Shown here one piece after another: positions 18,904-27,214 of a stretch of DNA of 64,000 nt; within the stretch, counting starts at the first letter, position 1, and every line of letters starts with the position of its first letter. The DNA is from Bacteroidia bacterium (GTDB taxonomy: Bacteria; Bacteroidota; Bacteroidia; Flavobacteriales; Flavobacteriaceae), in assembly GCA_030428705.1 (NCBI GenBank), contig JAUIDI010000002.1:434001-498000 (forward strand). The letters are read 5' to 3'. The position numbers and the translations under genes were made by a program. Under the pieces are notes generated by a model that was not told the origin of the DNA, made no database searches, and worked only from the letters and a program-made list of their open reading frames with translations.

Positions 18904-21900
18904 ATGAAAAGGCTACGGTTATATTTATTGATATCCTTCTTTACACTCATCTCATGTAAAAGTGATTTGAAGGAAAAAGAATCGTCGGAGGCACAAAAAG
19001 GAAATGAAAAATCAAGTCAATCCAAGATTTTTGAAAAAATTGGAAGCGAACACAGTAAGATAAACTTCGCAAATTCGATAAAAGAAAATCTAGAAACACT
19101 TGAAAACCTGTTTAGTTTTGATTACTTCTATAATGGTGCCGGCGTAGGAGTTGAAGACCTCAACAATGATGGTTTATTGGATATCTTTTTTTGTGGCAAC
19201 CAGGTCGACAATAAACTTTATATCAATCAGGGAAACTTAGTTTTTAAGGATATTTCAGAAGAGGCCGGGATCAATGTCGGCAAAAAATGGTCGAACGGGG
19301 TAACCTTCGTCGACATTAACGATGACGGGCTCAAAGACATCTATGTTTCACAAGGAGGGCCCAATCAACGCCTCAGTAGAAAAAATCTCTTGTTCATCAA
19401 CAATGGCCCCTCGCCCGACTCCGGTCAAATAAGCTTTACCGAAAAAGCATCCGATTATGGGCTTATGGATATGGGCATTACAACACAATCAGCATTTTTT
19501 GATTACGACAATGACGGTGATCTAGATTGTGTTGTAATGAATGAAAATGAGATTTACGGGGTCGACCCCATAAATTTTTACAATTTGGTGTCGCAAAATG
19601 TAGAAGCGCAACATTTCAACAGTTCACGCCTATACCGTAACGATAAGGGAAAATTTGTAGATGTCACCAAAAATGCGGGTTTAGAGCGCCCGATTTTTGG
19701 ATTGGGACTTTGCGTAAGTGATATAAATAAAGACGGGTTTCTAGATATCTATATTGCCAGCGACTATTACATACCTGACGTGCTATATGTGAATAATGGT
19801 AACGGCACGTTCTCGGATCGTATAAAGGATTATACGCAGCAGATTTCATACTATGGTATGGGAATCGATATAGCCGATATAAACAAGGATTCCAGAGAAG
19901 ATATATTTGTTCTTGATATGTCTTCGAGCGATCATATCAGGTCAAAAACCTTAATGGCTTCCATGAATACCGGTAGATTCAATTATTTGGTAAACGAAGC
20001 CGGTTTCCACTATCAATACATGTACAATTCATTGCAATTGAACATCGGTAACAACAAGTTTAACAATATCTCACAACTAACGAATATGGCAAATACCGAT
20101 TGGAGCTGGTCGGTACTGATGACGGATTATGATCACGATGAGGATGCCGATGTCTTTATCACCAACGGTTATCGAAGATATGCCCTTGATAACGACCTTC
20201 AGAACAGGGTATATGAAATACAGAAAAAGTACGGTAAGAACGTACCGGTCGAAATTAAAAAACAGTTGTATGAATCGATGCCCTCGGAAAAATTGGCCAA
20301 TGTACTCTATCAAAATAATGGCGGATTGAGCTTTAAAACAAATGCCCAAGAATGGGGGTTAGAAGACTATTCCTTTAGCAATGGGGCGGCCCAAGGCGAC
20401 TTGGACAATGATGGCGATTTAGACTTGGTCGTCAACAATATGGACGAAAAGGCATTCCTATATAAAAACTTGACTTCGGAAAGAAATGCCGGCAATTATC
20501 TCAGAGTAAAGACCGTTGGCAAAACTTCAGAGCCCTTTGCGAAAATCAAGGTTTCATATGACGGCAAATCACAATTTATCGAACAGAAAAGGGTACGTGG
20601 GTACATGTCGGCCCAAGAAAACACTTCGCACTTTGGCTTGGGAAATACAACTAACATCGATACCGTTACCGTGGAGTGGTTGGATGGCAGAATAGAGAAA
20701 AAAACCAATGTCAAGCCTAATACAACGGTTCGATTTGATATTGAGAATGCGAAGAACCCAATACACGCGAATGAACATGACGAGCCTATTTTTGTTCAAA
20801 TGGAAGCCCAGAATTTCGGGCTCGATTTTGTACATCGAGAGAATTTCTACGATGATTTTGAAACTGAAATTTTGCTACCCTATAAACAATCTACCTTTGG
20901 TCCTTACATCTCAAAGGGAGATGTTAATGGTGATGGGTTAGAGGACATTTTTGTTGGAGGCGCCTCCGGTCAGGCCGCAAGTCTTTATCTACAGGAAAGT
21001 GATGGTTTCAAGAAACAAAAAACCGATGCCTTTGAAGAAGACATGGGCTTCGAGGACATGGAATCTATCTTCTTCGATTTGGATGGGGACAAAGATCTAG
21101 ATCTATACGTCGTAAGCGGCGGCAGTGAGTTCGCCGAGAATTCTTCCTTTTATCAAGATCGTATTTATTTGAACGACGGGTCGGGCGTTTTTACCAGACA
21201 CAAAGAGCCTGTATTGCAATCCTTTCCAAAAAGTGGCAAGACAGTGGCAATCATTGATTTTGATAAAGATGGAGACAGTGATTTATTGGTGGGCAATCGA
21301 ACAATCCCGAAAAGATATCCACAGTATAGTCCATCGGTACTTTATGAAAATGACAATGGGGTACTAAAGAATGTTACTGCAGAAATTGTGCCCGAATTGG
21401 AGAATTTCGGAGTTGTCAATAGTATTCTGGCCACTGATTTCGATAATGATGGATGGCAGGATTTTATAGCCGTGGGAGAATGGACCCCAATTGGGTTCTT
21501 CAAGAACCGTAATGGAAAACTAAACTTAATTTCCGATTCAGATTCAGATGTTCTAAAATCCAAAGGATGGTGGTTCTCAATCGACGAAACCGATATTAAT
21601 AATGATGGCCTTAAAGATTATATTGTTGGAAATGTGGGCCTAAATCTTAAGTTCAAGGCCAGCAAGAAAAAACCCTTCAAAATATATTCCAATGATTTTG
21701 ACGGCAATGGCACAAACGATGTAGTACTGAGCAAACAGTACAAAGGAGAATATGTGCCGGTACGCGGCAGGGAGTGTTCCTCGCAGCAGATGCCTTTCAT
21801 AAAGGAAAAATTCGGCACTTATTCTGAATTCGCCAATGCCACCCTTGTTGATATTTACGGTGAAGAATTATCCAAATCCTATGAGGAAGAAGTAACTGAG

Positions 21901-22272
21901 TTCCAATCATTGCTTTTGTTAAATCAGGGTAATGGTAGTTTTGAAAGTAGTCCACTTCCCATTCAAGCGCAACAATTTCCGATTATGGGAAGTGTCTTTG
22001 CCGATATCAACAAAGATGGCTTTTCAGACTGTATTGTTGCCGGTAACATCTACGAAACTGAAGTGGAAACCCCGCGACTAGATGCAATATCAGGAGAGAT
22101 ACTGCTTTCAAACGGAAAAGACGGATTTACAGTAATGGACCATATTACTTCAGGCTTGTATTTGCAAGGCAATACCAAGGACATTGTTTTGCTCGGTTTC
22201 AAGAATGGACCCTTGCTGTTACAATCACGAAATGACGATCGTTTAAATGCTTACAAATTCGGTCGAAATTAA
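18904..22272 (+). CDS. CRTAC1-like VCBS/FG-GAP repeat lipoprotein with ASPIC/UnbV domain
   Basis: 1122 residues with lipoprotein signal MKRLRLYLLISFFTLISC. About fourteen calcium-binding FG-GAP/VCBS blades with DxNxDGxxD loops are visible, e.g. VEDLNNDGLLDIFF, DINDDGLKDIYVSQG, DYDNDGDLDCVVMN and DFDNDGWQDFIAVGEW. They lie in two sets separated by an ASPIC/UnbV domain at roughly 530-605 (RGYMSAQENTSHFGLGNTTN). The two sets probably form two seven-bladed propellers. Such proteins often accompany SusC/SusD pairs in Bacteroidota; their biochemical role is not established. The gene follows the arylsulfotransferase-like gene closely. Confidence 0.88.
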   Translation: MKRLRLYLLISFFTLISCKSDLKEKESSEAQKGNEKSSQSKIFEKIGSEHSKINFANSIKENLETLENLFSFDYFYNGAGVGVEDLNNDGLLDIFFCGNQVDNKLYINQGNLVFKDISEEAGINVGKKWSNGVTFVDINDDGLKDIYVSQGGPNQRLSRKNLLFINNGPSPDSGQISFTEKASDYGLMDMGITTQSAFFDYDNDGDLDCVVMNENEIYGVDPINFYNLVSQNVEAQHFNSSRLYRNDKGKFVDVTKNAGLERPIFGLGLCVSDINKDGFLDIYIASDYYIPDVLYVNNGNGTFSDRIKDYTQQISYYGMGIDIADINKDSREDIFVLDMSSSDHIRSKTLMASMNTGRFNYLVNEAGFHYQYMYNSLQLNIGNNKFNNISQLTNMANTDWSWSVLMTDYDHDEDADVFITNGYRRYALDNDLQNRVYEIQKKYGKNVPVEIKKQLYESMPSEKLANVLYQNNGGLSFKTNAQEWGLEDYSFSNGAAQGDLDNDGDLDLVVNNMDEKAFLYKNLTSERNAGNYLRVKTVGKTSEPFAKIKVSYDGKSQFIEQKRVRGYMSAQENTSHFGLGNTTNIDTVTVEWLDGRIEKKTNVKPNTTVRFDIENAKNPIHANEHDEPIFVQMEAQNFGLDFVHRENFYDDFETEILLPYKQSTFGPYISKGDVNGDGLEDIFVGGASGQAASLYLQESDGFKKQKTDAFEEDMGFEDMESIFFDLDGDKDLDLYVVSGGSEFAENSSFYQDRIYLNDGSGVFTRHKEPVLQSFPKSGKTVAIIDFDKDGDSDLLVGNRTIPKRYPQYSPSVLYENDNGVLKNVTAEIVPELENFGVVNSILATDFDNDGWQDFIAVGEWTPIGFFKNRNGKLNLISDSDSDVLKSKGWWFSIDETDINNDGLKDYIVGNVGLNLKFKASKKKPFKIYSNDFDGNGTNDVVLSKQYKGEYVPVRGRECSSQQMPFIKEKFGTYSEFANATLVDIYGEELSKSYEEEVTEFQSLLLLNQGNGSFESSPLPIQAQQFPIMGSVFADINKDGFSDCIVAGNIYETEVETPRLDAISGEILLSNGKDGFTVMDHITSGLYLQGNTKDIVLLGFKNGPLLLQSRNDDRLNAYKFGRN

Positions 22273-22279
22273 CTAATAA

Positions 22280-22313
22280 TTGGACCCTAACCGTTTAAAA
22301 ATCATTATTTTTG
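22280..22313 (+). promoter_or_regulatory. Probable promoter of the 22336 gene
   Basis: TTG at 22280-22282, 23-base spacer and an exact TATTTTTG (TAnnTTTG) at 22306-22313, with the ATG 22 bases further on. Confidence 0.5.
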
Positions 22314-22335
22314 TTAAGAACATAAATTTATAATT

Positions 22336-23076
22336 ATGAAAAAGATTTTTGGTGCACTGATGATATTCGGTGCATGCAGTTTAGGCTTAGCTCAGTACGC
22401 GGGTCAGGCATCAACAACAATGTCGGCTGGAGGTGGACAAGGAGCAACAGGTCAGATTTATGATCTTATGGGTCCTATAAGCGAACGAAACGCCAAAACG
22501 GCAGAGAAATATGTTGATTTTCAAGGTTCACCCTATGTTTCGAATACGTTTTTACCTACCACCATGTACTATGGCGTTGAAAATGTAGGTCGAATTTTTT
22601 ATCGGCATAATGCCCTTAACGATGAAATTGAAATCAGACAGACCAATTCGGACGAAGAGCCATTAAAAAGTTTATCAAGGGATAAAGAAGTTGGTATACT
22701 TGTAGACGGCAAAAGATTGAGTTTTAAAACATTTGTAACCTCAAAAAAGAAGACCCTTAACGGATACCTTTTGAATTTAATGGATGGAGAAACCTACAAA
22801 TTGTACAAAAGAACGCATGTCAAGTTCACGGAAGGAAAACCTGCCGCCAACTCATTCGTAAAAGCCGTACCAAGCAGGTTTAGTCAGTTCACAGAGTATT
22901 ATTTGCAAAAAGAAGGTGTGAACCGAATAGATGAGATTTCGCAAAAGAACAGCAAATTGTTAAAACTTGTCGAAGGTTCAAAAAAAGAAGAGCTTAAGAA
23001 TTATTTAAAGGAAAATAAATTGAATATCAAAAACGAAGCGGATTTGATCAAAGCTGTTGAGTTTTTGAATCAATAA
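22336..23076 (+). CDS. Secreted protein of unknown function
   Basis: 246 residues. The signal peptide is MKKIFGALMIFGACSLGLAQ (cleavage after an AxA-like SLGLAQ; the Cys is not in a lipobox). The mature part starts with a Gly/Ala/Thr-rich stretch. From about residue 60 it looks like a small beta domain (YYGVENVGRIFYRHNALNDE) and it ends in a Lys/Asn-rich helical tail (KLLKLVEGSKKEELKNYLKE). It has its own promoter and terminator, so it is monocistronic. I do not recognise the family. Confidence 0.8.
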   Translation: MKKIFGALMIFGACSLGLAQYAGQASTTMSAGGGQGATGQIYDLMGPISERNAKTAEKYVDFQGSPYVSNTFLPTTMYYGVENVGRIFYRHNALNDEIEIRQTNSDEEPLKSLSRDKEVGILVDGKRLSFKTFVTSKKKTLNGYLLNLMDGETYKLYKRTHVKFTEGKPAANSFVKAVPSRFSQFTEYYLQKEGVNRIDEISQKNSKLLKLVEGSKKEELKNYLKENKLNIKNEADLIKAVEFLNQ

Positions 23077-23099
23077 GAGTTAAATACTTTTTTTGAATG

Positions 23100-23130
23100 A
23101 AACCATCCCATAATTATGGGATGGTTTTTA
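23100..23130 (+). terminator. Terminator after the 22336 gene
   Basis: Arms AACCATCCCAT and ATGGGATGGTT around an AATT centre give a fully palindromic stem followed by a T-rich run. It lies just upstream of the rlmB -7 element. Confidence 0.85.
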
Positions 23131-23133
23131 TTT

Positions 23134-23141
23134 TATCTTTA
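23134..23141 (+). promoter_or_regulatory. -7-like element four bases before the rlmB ATG
   Basis: TATCTTTA (7 of 8 to TAnnTTTG), then ACCC, then ATG at 23146. If used, transcription starts at or next to the start codon, giving a leaderless or near-leaderless mRNA. Confidence 0.5.
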
Positions 23142-23145
23142 ACCC

Positions 23146-23889
23146 ATGCAAAAGGTTACGCAGATTTATGGAATCAGAGCCGTTATAGAGGCCATCAACA
23201 GTGGGGAAACTATTGAAAAAGTTTTTATCCAAAAGGGACTCAAGGGTGATTTGTCGAAAGAACTTGAAAGTGTATTGAGAAAAAACGGCGTCAATACCTC
23301 GTACGTACCTTTCGAAAAGTTGAACCGCCTGACAAACAACAATCATCAAGGCGTCGTGGCCAATATTTCCCCAATTGCTTTCCACACGATTGAAGAACTT
23401 GTCGAAAAATTGATGGCCGACGATAAAAAAAAGCCTCTTTTTTTGCTTCTGGACCAACTGTCGGATGTACGTAATTTCGGAGCGATAATCCGCACTGCGG
23501 AGTGCTGTGGCGTAGATGGGATAATAATCCAAAAGAAAGGTTCGGCACCGGTAACATCGGACACGATAAAGACTTCGGCAGGGGCCGCTTTCAAAGTTCC
23601 CATTGCCAAAGTCGACCATATCAAAGATGCGGTTTTCTATCTTCAAGCTTCACAAATTTCTGTAGTAGCCGCCACCGAAAAAACGGAAGACACCCTCTAC
23701 GAAATTGATTTCAAAGGCCCATGCGCCATAGTCATGGGATCGGAGGACAGAGGAATATCTCCGTCAATTTTAAAAACAGTCGATCATCGTGCAAAAATTC
23801 CCCTGTTCGGTACTATCGGATCACTGAACGTTTCGGTAGCCTGCGGTATATTCCTCTATGAAGTGGTGCGGCAAAGATCAGGTTCTTAG
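23146..23889 (+). CDS. rlmB: 23S rRNA (guanosine-2'-O)-methyltransferase RlmB / TrmH family
   Basis: 247 residues. An N-terminal SpoU substrate-binding domain (IYGIRAVIEAINSGETIEKV, about 1-80) is followed by the SPOUT knot fold with its three motifs: LDQLSDVRNFGAIIRTAE, IVMGSEDRGIS and PLFGTIGSLNVSVACGIFLYE. Enzymes of this type use SAM to 2'-O-methylate a guanosine in the large-subunit rRNA. The name rlmB is by family resemblance; other TrmH-family rRNA methylases cannot be excluded. Converges with the rhomboid gene. Confidence 0.88.
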   Translation: MQKVTQIYGIRAVIEAINSGETIEKVFIQKGLKGDLSKELESVLRKNGVNTSYVPFEKLNRLTNNNHQGVVANISPIAFHTIEELVEKLMADDKKKPLFLLLDQLSDVRNFGAIIRTAECCGVDGIIIQKKGSAPVTSDTIKTSAGAAFKVPIAKVDHIKDAVFYLQASQISVVAATEKTEDTLYEIDFKGPCAIVMGSEDRGISPSILKTVDHRAKIPLFGTIGSLNVSVACGIFLYEVVRQRSGS

Positions 23890-23943
23890 CAAGTTGTTGA
23901 TGTCAAACCTGTAATACATTGTTGTTTACGAATACCGCCCCAC

Positions 23944-24678
23944 CTACTCTCCTTCTTCATTTTTCTCTTTAAAGTGATAGGTAATCTTAAGTGTATCGGA
24001 ATCTTGTTTTTCAGGTTGCCTATCTATAAAGTTTCCATCTTCATCGAACTGTTGTAAAAAAGCATCGTTTTCTTCGTCAAAATCCTCACGCTCCCAATCG
24101 AATTTCTTGCCAACCGGAATTTTGGTCTTTACAAAAATGGCCAGTATGATTCCCGCTACAAAACCGCCCAAATGACCTTCCCACGAAATTTCATCTTTAA
24201 CCGGAAAAATATACCAGAGTAAGCTTCCATAGATGAATACCACCATCATCGACAAGGCGACCAACCGATAATATTTGGTAAAAATACCTTTAAAAAAAAT
24301 GAAGCTGGCCAAAAGATAGATAACCCCACTGGCACCTATGTGGAATGAAGGTCTCCCTATGGCCCAAGTGATAAGTCCAGAAATCAATATGCCCCAAACG
24401 AGAACCTTTAGGGCAATCTCGCGATAGAAATAGAACAATGAAGCCAGCAAAATGGCCAAAGGAATGGTATTGTTATACAAATGTGCCAGCGAGCCATGTA
24501 TAAACGGACTCAGAAAAACCCCTTTCAGGCCAGAAAATGTTCGTGGTTCGATTCCCAGGGAATTGAAATTTACCTGAAAACGCAATTCGACCCAAAAAAC
24601 GATCCAGATCAGCAACACCGCCGCCAAAGGCACGATTACGACCGAGTTTGAAAACCTGAAATAATGTTTCTCCGACAT
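23944..24678 (-). CDS. Rhomboid-family intramembrane serine protease
   Basis: 244 residues with about six membrane helices. The catalytic dyad is visible as GASG (Ser117) and SWEGHLGGF (His169), and the HGSLAHLYNN segment supplies the helix-2 His/Asn of the oxyanion region. These proteases cut single-pass membrane proteins within the bilayer. A hydrophilic, strongly acidic tail of about 55 residues (DEENDAFLQQFDEDGNF) follows the last helix and should face the cytoplasm. Divergent from rarA. Confidence 0.9.
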   Translation of the reverse strand: MSEKHYFRFSNSVVIVPLAAVLLIWIVFWVELRFQVNFNSLGIEPRTFSGLKGVFLSPFIHGSLAHLYNNTIPLAILLASLFYFYREIALKVLVWGILISGLITWAIGRPSFHIGASGVIYLLASFIFFKGIFTKYYRLVALSMMVVFIYGSLLWYIFPVKDEISWEGHLGGFVAGIILAIFVKTKIPVGKKFDWEREDFDEENDAFLQQFDEDGNFIDRQPEKQDSDTLKITYHFKEKNEEGE

Positions 24679-24682
24679 TACC

Positions 24683-24690
24683 TAAAATTA
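24683..24690 (-). promoter_or_regulatory. -7-like element four bases before the rhomboid ATG
   Basis: Minus-strand TAATTTTA, four bases (GGTA), then the ATG at 24678. Same geometry as the rlmB, rarA and radC starts. Confidence 0.45.
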
Positions 24691-24778
24691 GCAATAAGTC
24701 GGCCATAACTGTATAAGCGGTAAGATTGTCATGGAAAAAAGAGGAGTATCCTTTCAAACCGATTTGGGTCGAATATTC

Positions 24779-24786
24779 TATTTTTG
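24779..24786 (+). promoter_or_regulatory. -7 element four bases before the rarA ATG
   Basis: Exact TATTTTTG followed by CATT and the ATG at 24791. Its position also decides the rarA start: the track start at 24731 lies upstream of this promoter element. Confidence 0.55.
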
Positions 24787-24790
24787 CATT

Positions 24791-26068
24791 ATGAACGAAC
24801 CCCTTGCAGAACGTATCAGGCCCAAAACATTGGCCGATTATATTAGCCAAAACCATTTGGTCGGCAAGCACGGTTCGCTGACCCATCAAATCAAAAAGGG
24901 AATTATTCCCTCCCTGATATTTTGGGGGCCACCGGGCACCGGAAAAACAACTTTGGCCCATATTATCTCAAATGAAAGCGAACGCCCCTTTTACGCATTG
25001 AGCGCAATAAATAGTGGCGTAAAAGATGTTCGTGATGTTATTGAAAAAGCGAAACAGAGTGGAGGCCTTTTCACGTCGAAAAACCCGATTCTGTTCATCG
25101 ATGAGATACATCGTTTCAGTAAATCGCAGCAAGACTCGCTCTTGGGAGCCGTTGAAAAAGGTTGGGTCACCCTTATAGGCGCTACTACCGAAAATCCCAG
25201 TTTTGAGGTGATTCCGGCCCTATTGTCGCGTTGTCAGGTATATGTTCTGAACCCTTTCGGAAAAGAAGACCTTGAAGCCCTGCTCGACCGTGCGATGAAA
25301 CAAGACGTTTTACTCAAGTCCAAAAACATCAAACTTAAGGAGACCGAAGCTTTACTGCGACTTTCTGGTGGGGATGGTAGAAAATTGCTAAACATCTTCG
25401 AACTGATCGTCAACGCCGAAGAGACCGATAACGTTACGATAACCGATAAGTCGGTCCTTGAAAAGATCCAAAAGAATACGGTACTCTATGATAAAACCGG
25501 AGAGCAGCACTATGATATCATTTCGGCCTTTATTAAATCAATTCGTGGCAGTGACCCAAATGGGGCCGTCTATTGGCTGGCCAGAATGATAGAGGGTGGC
25601 GAAGATGTCAAGTTCATTGCGCGACGGATGCTTATTTCCGCTTCAGAGGATATCGGATTGGCAAACCCAACCGCCTTGGTCATAGCCAATACTACATTTC
25701 AGGCAGTCACTACCATAGGATACCCGGAAGCACGGATCATACTAAGCCAATGTGCCATCTATCTTGCCACTTCGCCCAAAAGCAATGCCAGTTACATGGC
25801 TATCGGTAAAGCGCAACAAACTGTCAACCAGACTGGAGACCTATCGGTGCCGTTACGCCTGCGCAACGCACCTTCAAAACTGATGAAGGACCTGGGTTAT
25901 GGCAAAGACTATAAATACGCCCACGATTTTGAAAACAACTTTGTTATCGAGGAATTTCTTCCAGAGGAAATATCAGGTACCGTTTTTTACGAACCTGGAA
26001 ATAACCAAAGGGAAAGGGCCATCAAAGACTTTCTGGAAAATCGCTGGAAAGACAAGTATGGTGGTTGA
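24791..26068 (+). CDS. rarA: Replication-associated recombination protein A (MgsA/WRNIP1-type AAA ATPase)
   Basis: 425 residues from the ATG at 24791 (MNEPLAERIRPKTLADYISQ); the 20 extra residues in the track do not resemble the family. Walker A is WGPPGTGKTTLAH, Walker B FIDEIHRFSKSQQD, and sensor-1 GATTENPSFEV, with the clamp-loader-like C-terminal domain (GSDPNGAVYWLARMIEGGED) behind. The protein acts at stalled replication forks with SSB and RecA. Next to it the reading runs into a non-coding stretch with degenerate repeat text. Confidence 0.95.
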   Translation: MNEPLAERIRPKTLADYISQNHLVGKHGSLTHQIKKGIIPSLIFWGPPGTGKTTLAHIISNESERPFYALSAINSGVKDVRDVIEKAKQSGGLFTSKNPILFIDEIHRFSKSQQDSLLGAVEKGWVTLIGATTENPSFEVIPALLSRCQVYVLNPFGKEDLEALLDRAMKQDVLLKSKNIKLKETEALLRLSGGDGRKLLNIFELIVNAEETDNVTITDKSVLEKIQKNTVLYDKTGEQHYDIISAFIKSIRGSDPNGAVYWLARMIEGGEDVKFIARRMLISASEDIGLANPTALVIANTTFQAVTTIGYPEARIILSQCAIYLATSPKSNASYMAIGKAQQTVNQTGDLSVPLRLRNAPSKLMKDLGYGKDYKYAHDFENNFVIEEFLPEEISGTVFYEPGNNQRERAIKDFLENRWKDKYGG

Positions 26069-26175
26069 CGGTTTGTAGCTGTTGGCCATTGGCTTTTCGC
26101 TTTTCGTTAATGGCCGGAGGAGATTGATTTGAACTTTGAGTTTGAGTTTGGATTTGAGTTTTGAGCCTGATTTTT
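26069..26175. repeat. Degenerate intergenic repeat text after rarA
   Basis: Contains GCTGTTGGCCATTGGCTTTT and tandem variants of TTTGAGTTTGGATTTGAG, with an inverted pair GGCCATT (26084) / AATGGCC (26109). Similar words in the opposite orientation occur at 49273-49418. Confidence 0.5.
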
Positions 26176-27123
26176 TTAAAACTTGATATTCAGTTCTTCG
26201 GAAACCAATTTTCCCCCATCATAATGCTCAAAATACCATTTTCCATCTTTGGAAAATACCATTCCCTGGCCCGCCACACCCTCGGCCAAGTAGTAATTGG
26301 AAACGGATGTTTTCATGATTTTCAAGAGAATCTTTGGCGTACTATCCACCAGTTGATATCCATTCGGTAGTTCTTGTGCATACAATACCCCGTCGATCTT
26401 TTCTGGGGAATATTCCAAAGCTTGCTCGCTAACATTTTTTATTTCAGAAGATACCGGCTCATAGTTCTGGTACGACTGTTCATTGGTCGTGGCTAACTCT
26501 TCGCTTGCCATATCGACAGTATCGGCCTTTTTATAGTCAGATTCTATCGGCGTTCTGTCTTTATAGCTTTGTCGCTCTACCGTAGACTCTTGGGACACTT
26601 CTTTTTTCGGATAGTTTTTAGCTTCTTCATTTTTTTCTTCCAACTTTTTTACATCACCCTTGAAATTCAAGTTTACCTGATTAGTGTTCTCTTGTTTGGG
26701 TATATAGCTATAACTAAACGAATCGAATGACCTGAAAGCCCCTTTTATGGCTTCCCTATACGCCTCCTTGAAATCCTTCTCCTTGCTTTTACCTTCGACC
26801 GTGGTCATTACGGTTGCCCCGTTACAGTCTTTTAAATGCAGTACGACCTTGGTACTGAACATTGAAGAGCCATCTTCTAAAGAAGTAAGTAGGCCTAAAC
26901 AACGATTACTGTTCAAATCATTCGGCAGGGCGTCATCGTAAACAGCATTATAACCTTTTTGGGTAAAATAATGCTTGACCATGGTACTGGTCTGGTACTG
27001 GTTTTCTTTTTTAAAACCATCAAACTGCTTGGGTACGATAATATATTTATAATCGTTCAATGAGGTTTGACCAAGTGCCATAAAACTTCCTATTAGGAAT
27101 ATTGCCGCAAAATAATTTTTCAT
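26176..27123 (-). CDS. Secreted protein of unknown function
   Basis: 315 residues with signal peptide MKNYFAAIFLIGSFMALGQ. The N-terminal part (about 20-145, YIIVPKQFDGFKKENQYQTS) is a globular alpha/beta-like domain. The middle (about 150-240) is low-complexity, charged and rich in E, K, S and N. The end is a short beta-rich domain (EGVAGQGMVFSKDGKWYFEH). No family name recognised; the layout suggests two domains on a flexible linker in the periplasm. Its own promoter was not identified. Confidence 0.8.
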   Translation of the reverse strand: MKNYFAAIFLIGSFMALGQTSLNDYKYIIVPKQFDGFKKENQYQTSTMVKHYFTQKGYNAVYDDALPNDLNSNRCLGLLTSLEDGSSMFSTKVVLHLKDCNGATVMTTVEGKSKEKDFKEAYREAIKGAFRSFDSFSYSYIPKQENTNQVNLNFKGDVKKLEEKNEEAKNYPKKEVSQESTVERQSYKDRTPIESDYKKADTVDMASEELATTNEQSYQNYEPVSSEIKNVSEQALEYSPEKIDGVLYAQELPNGYQLVDSTPKILLKIMKTSVSNYYLAEGVAGQGMVFSKDGKWYFEHYDGGKLVSEELNIKF

Positions 27124-27214
27124 TTTAGCCTACATATTGGGGTTGCAATTCGGTATTGACCAAAAAACATGCCTATTTTGATTTGGTATAGTGATTGTCC
27201 CTAAAAAGTGGGGG

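Noticed and set aside
24473-24961. 162-residue minus-strand ORF over the rhomboid/rarA junction
   Set aside because: It covers two divergent real genes and their promoters in another frame; no recognisable domain.
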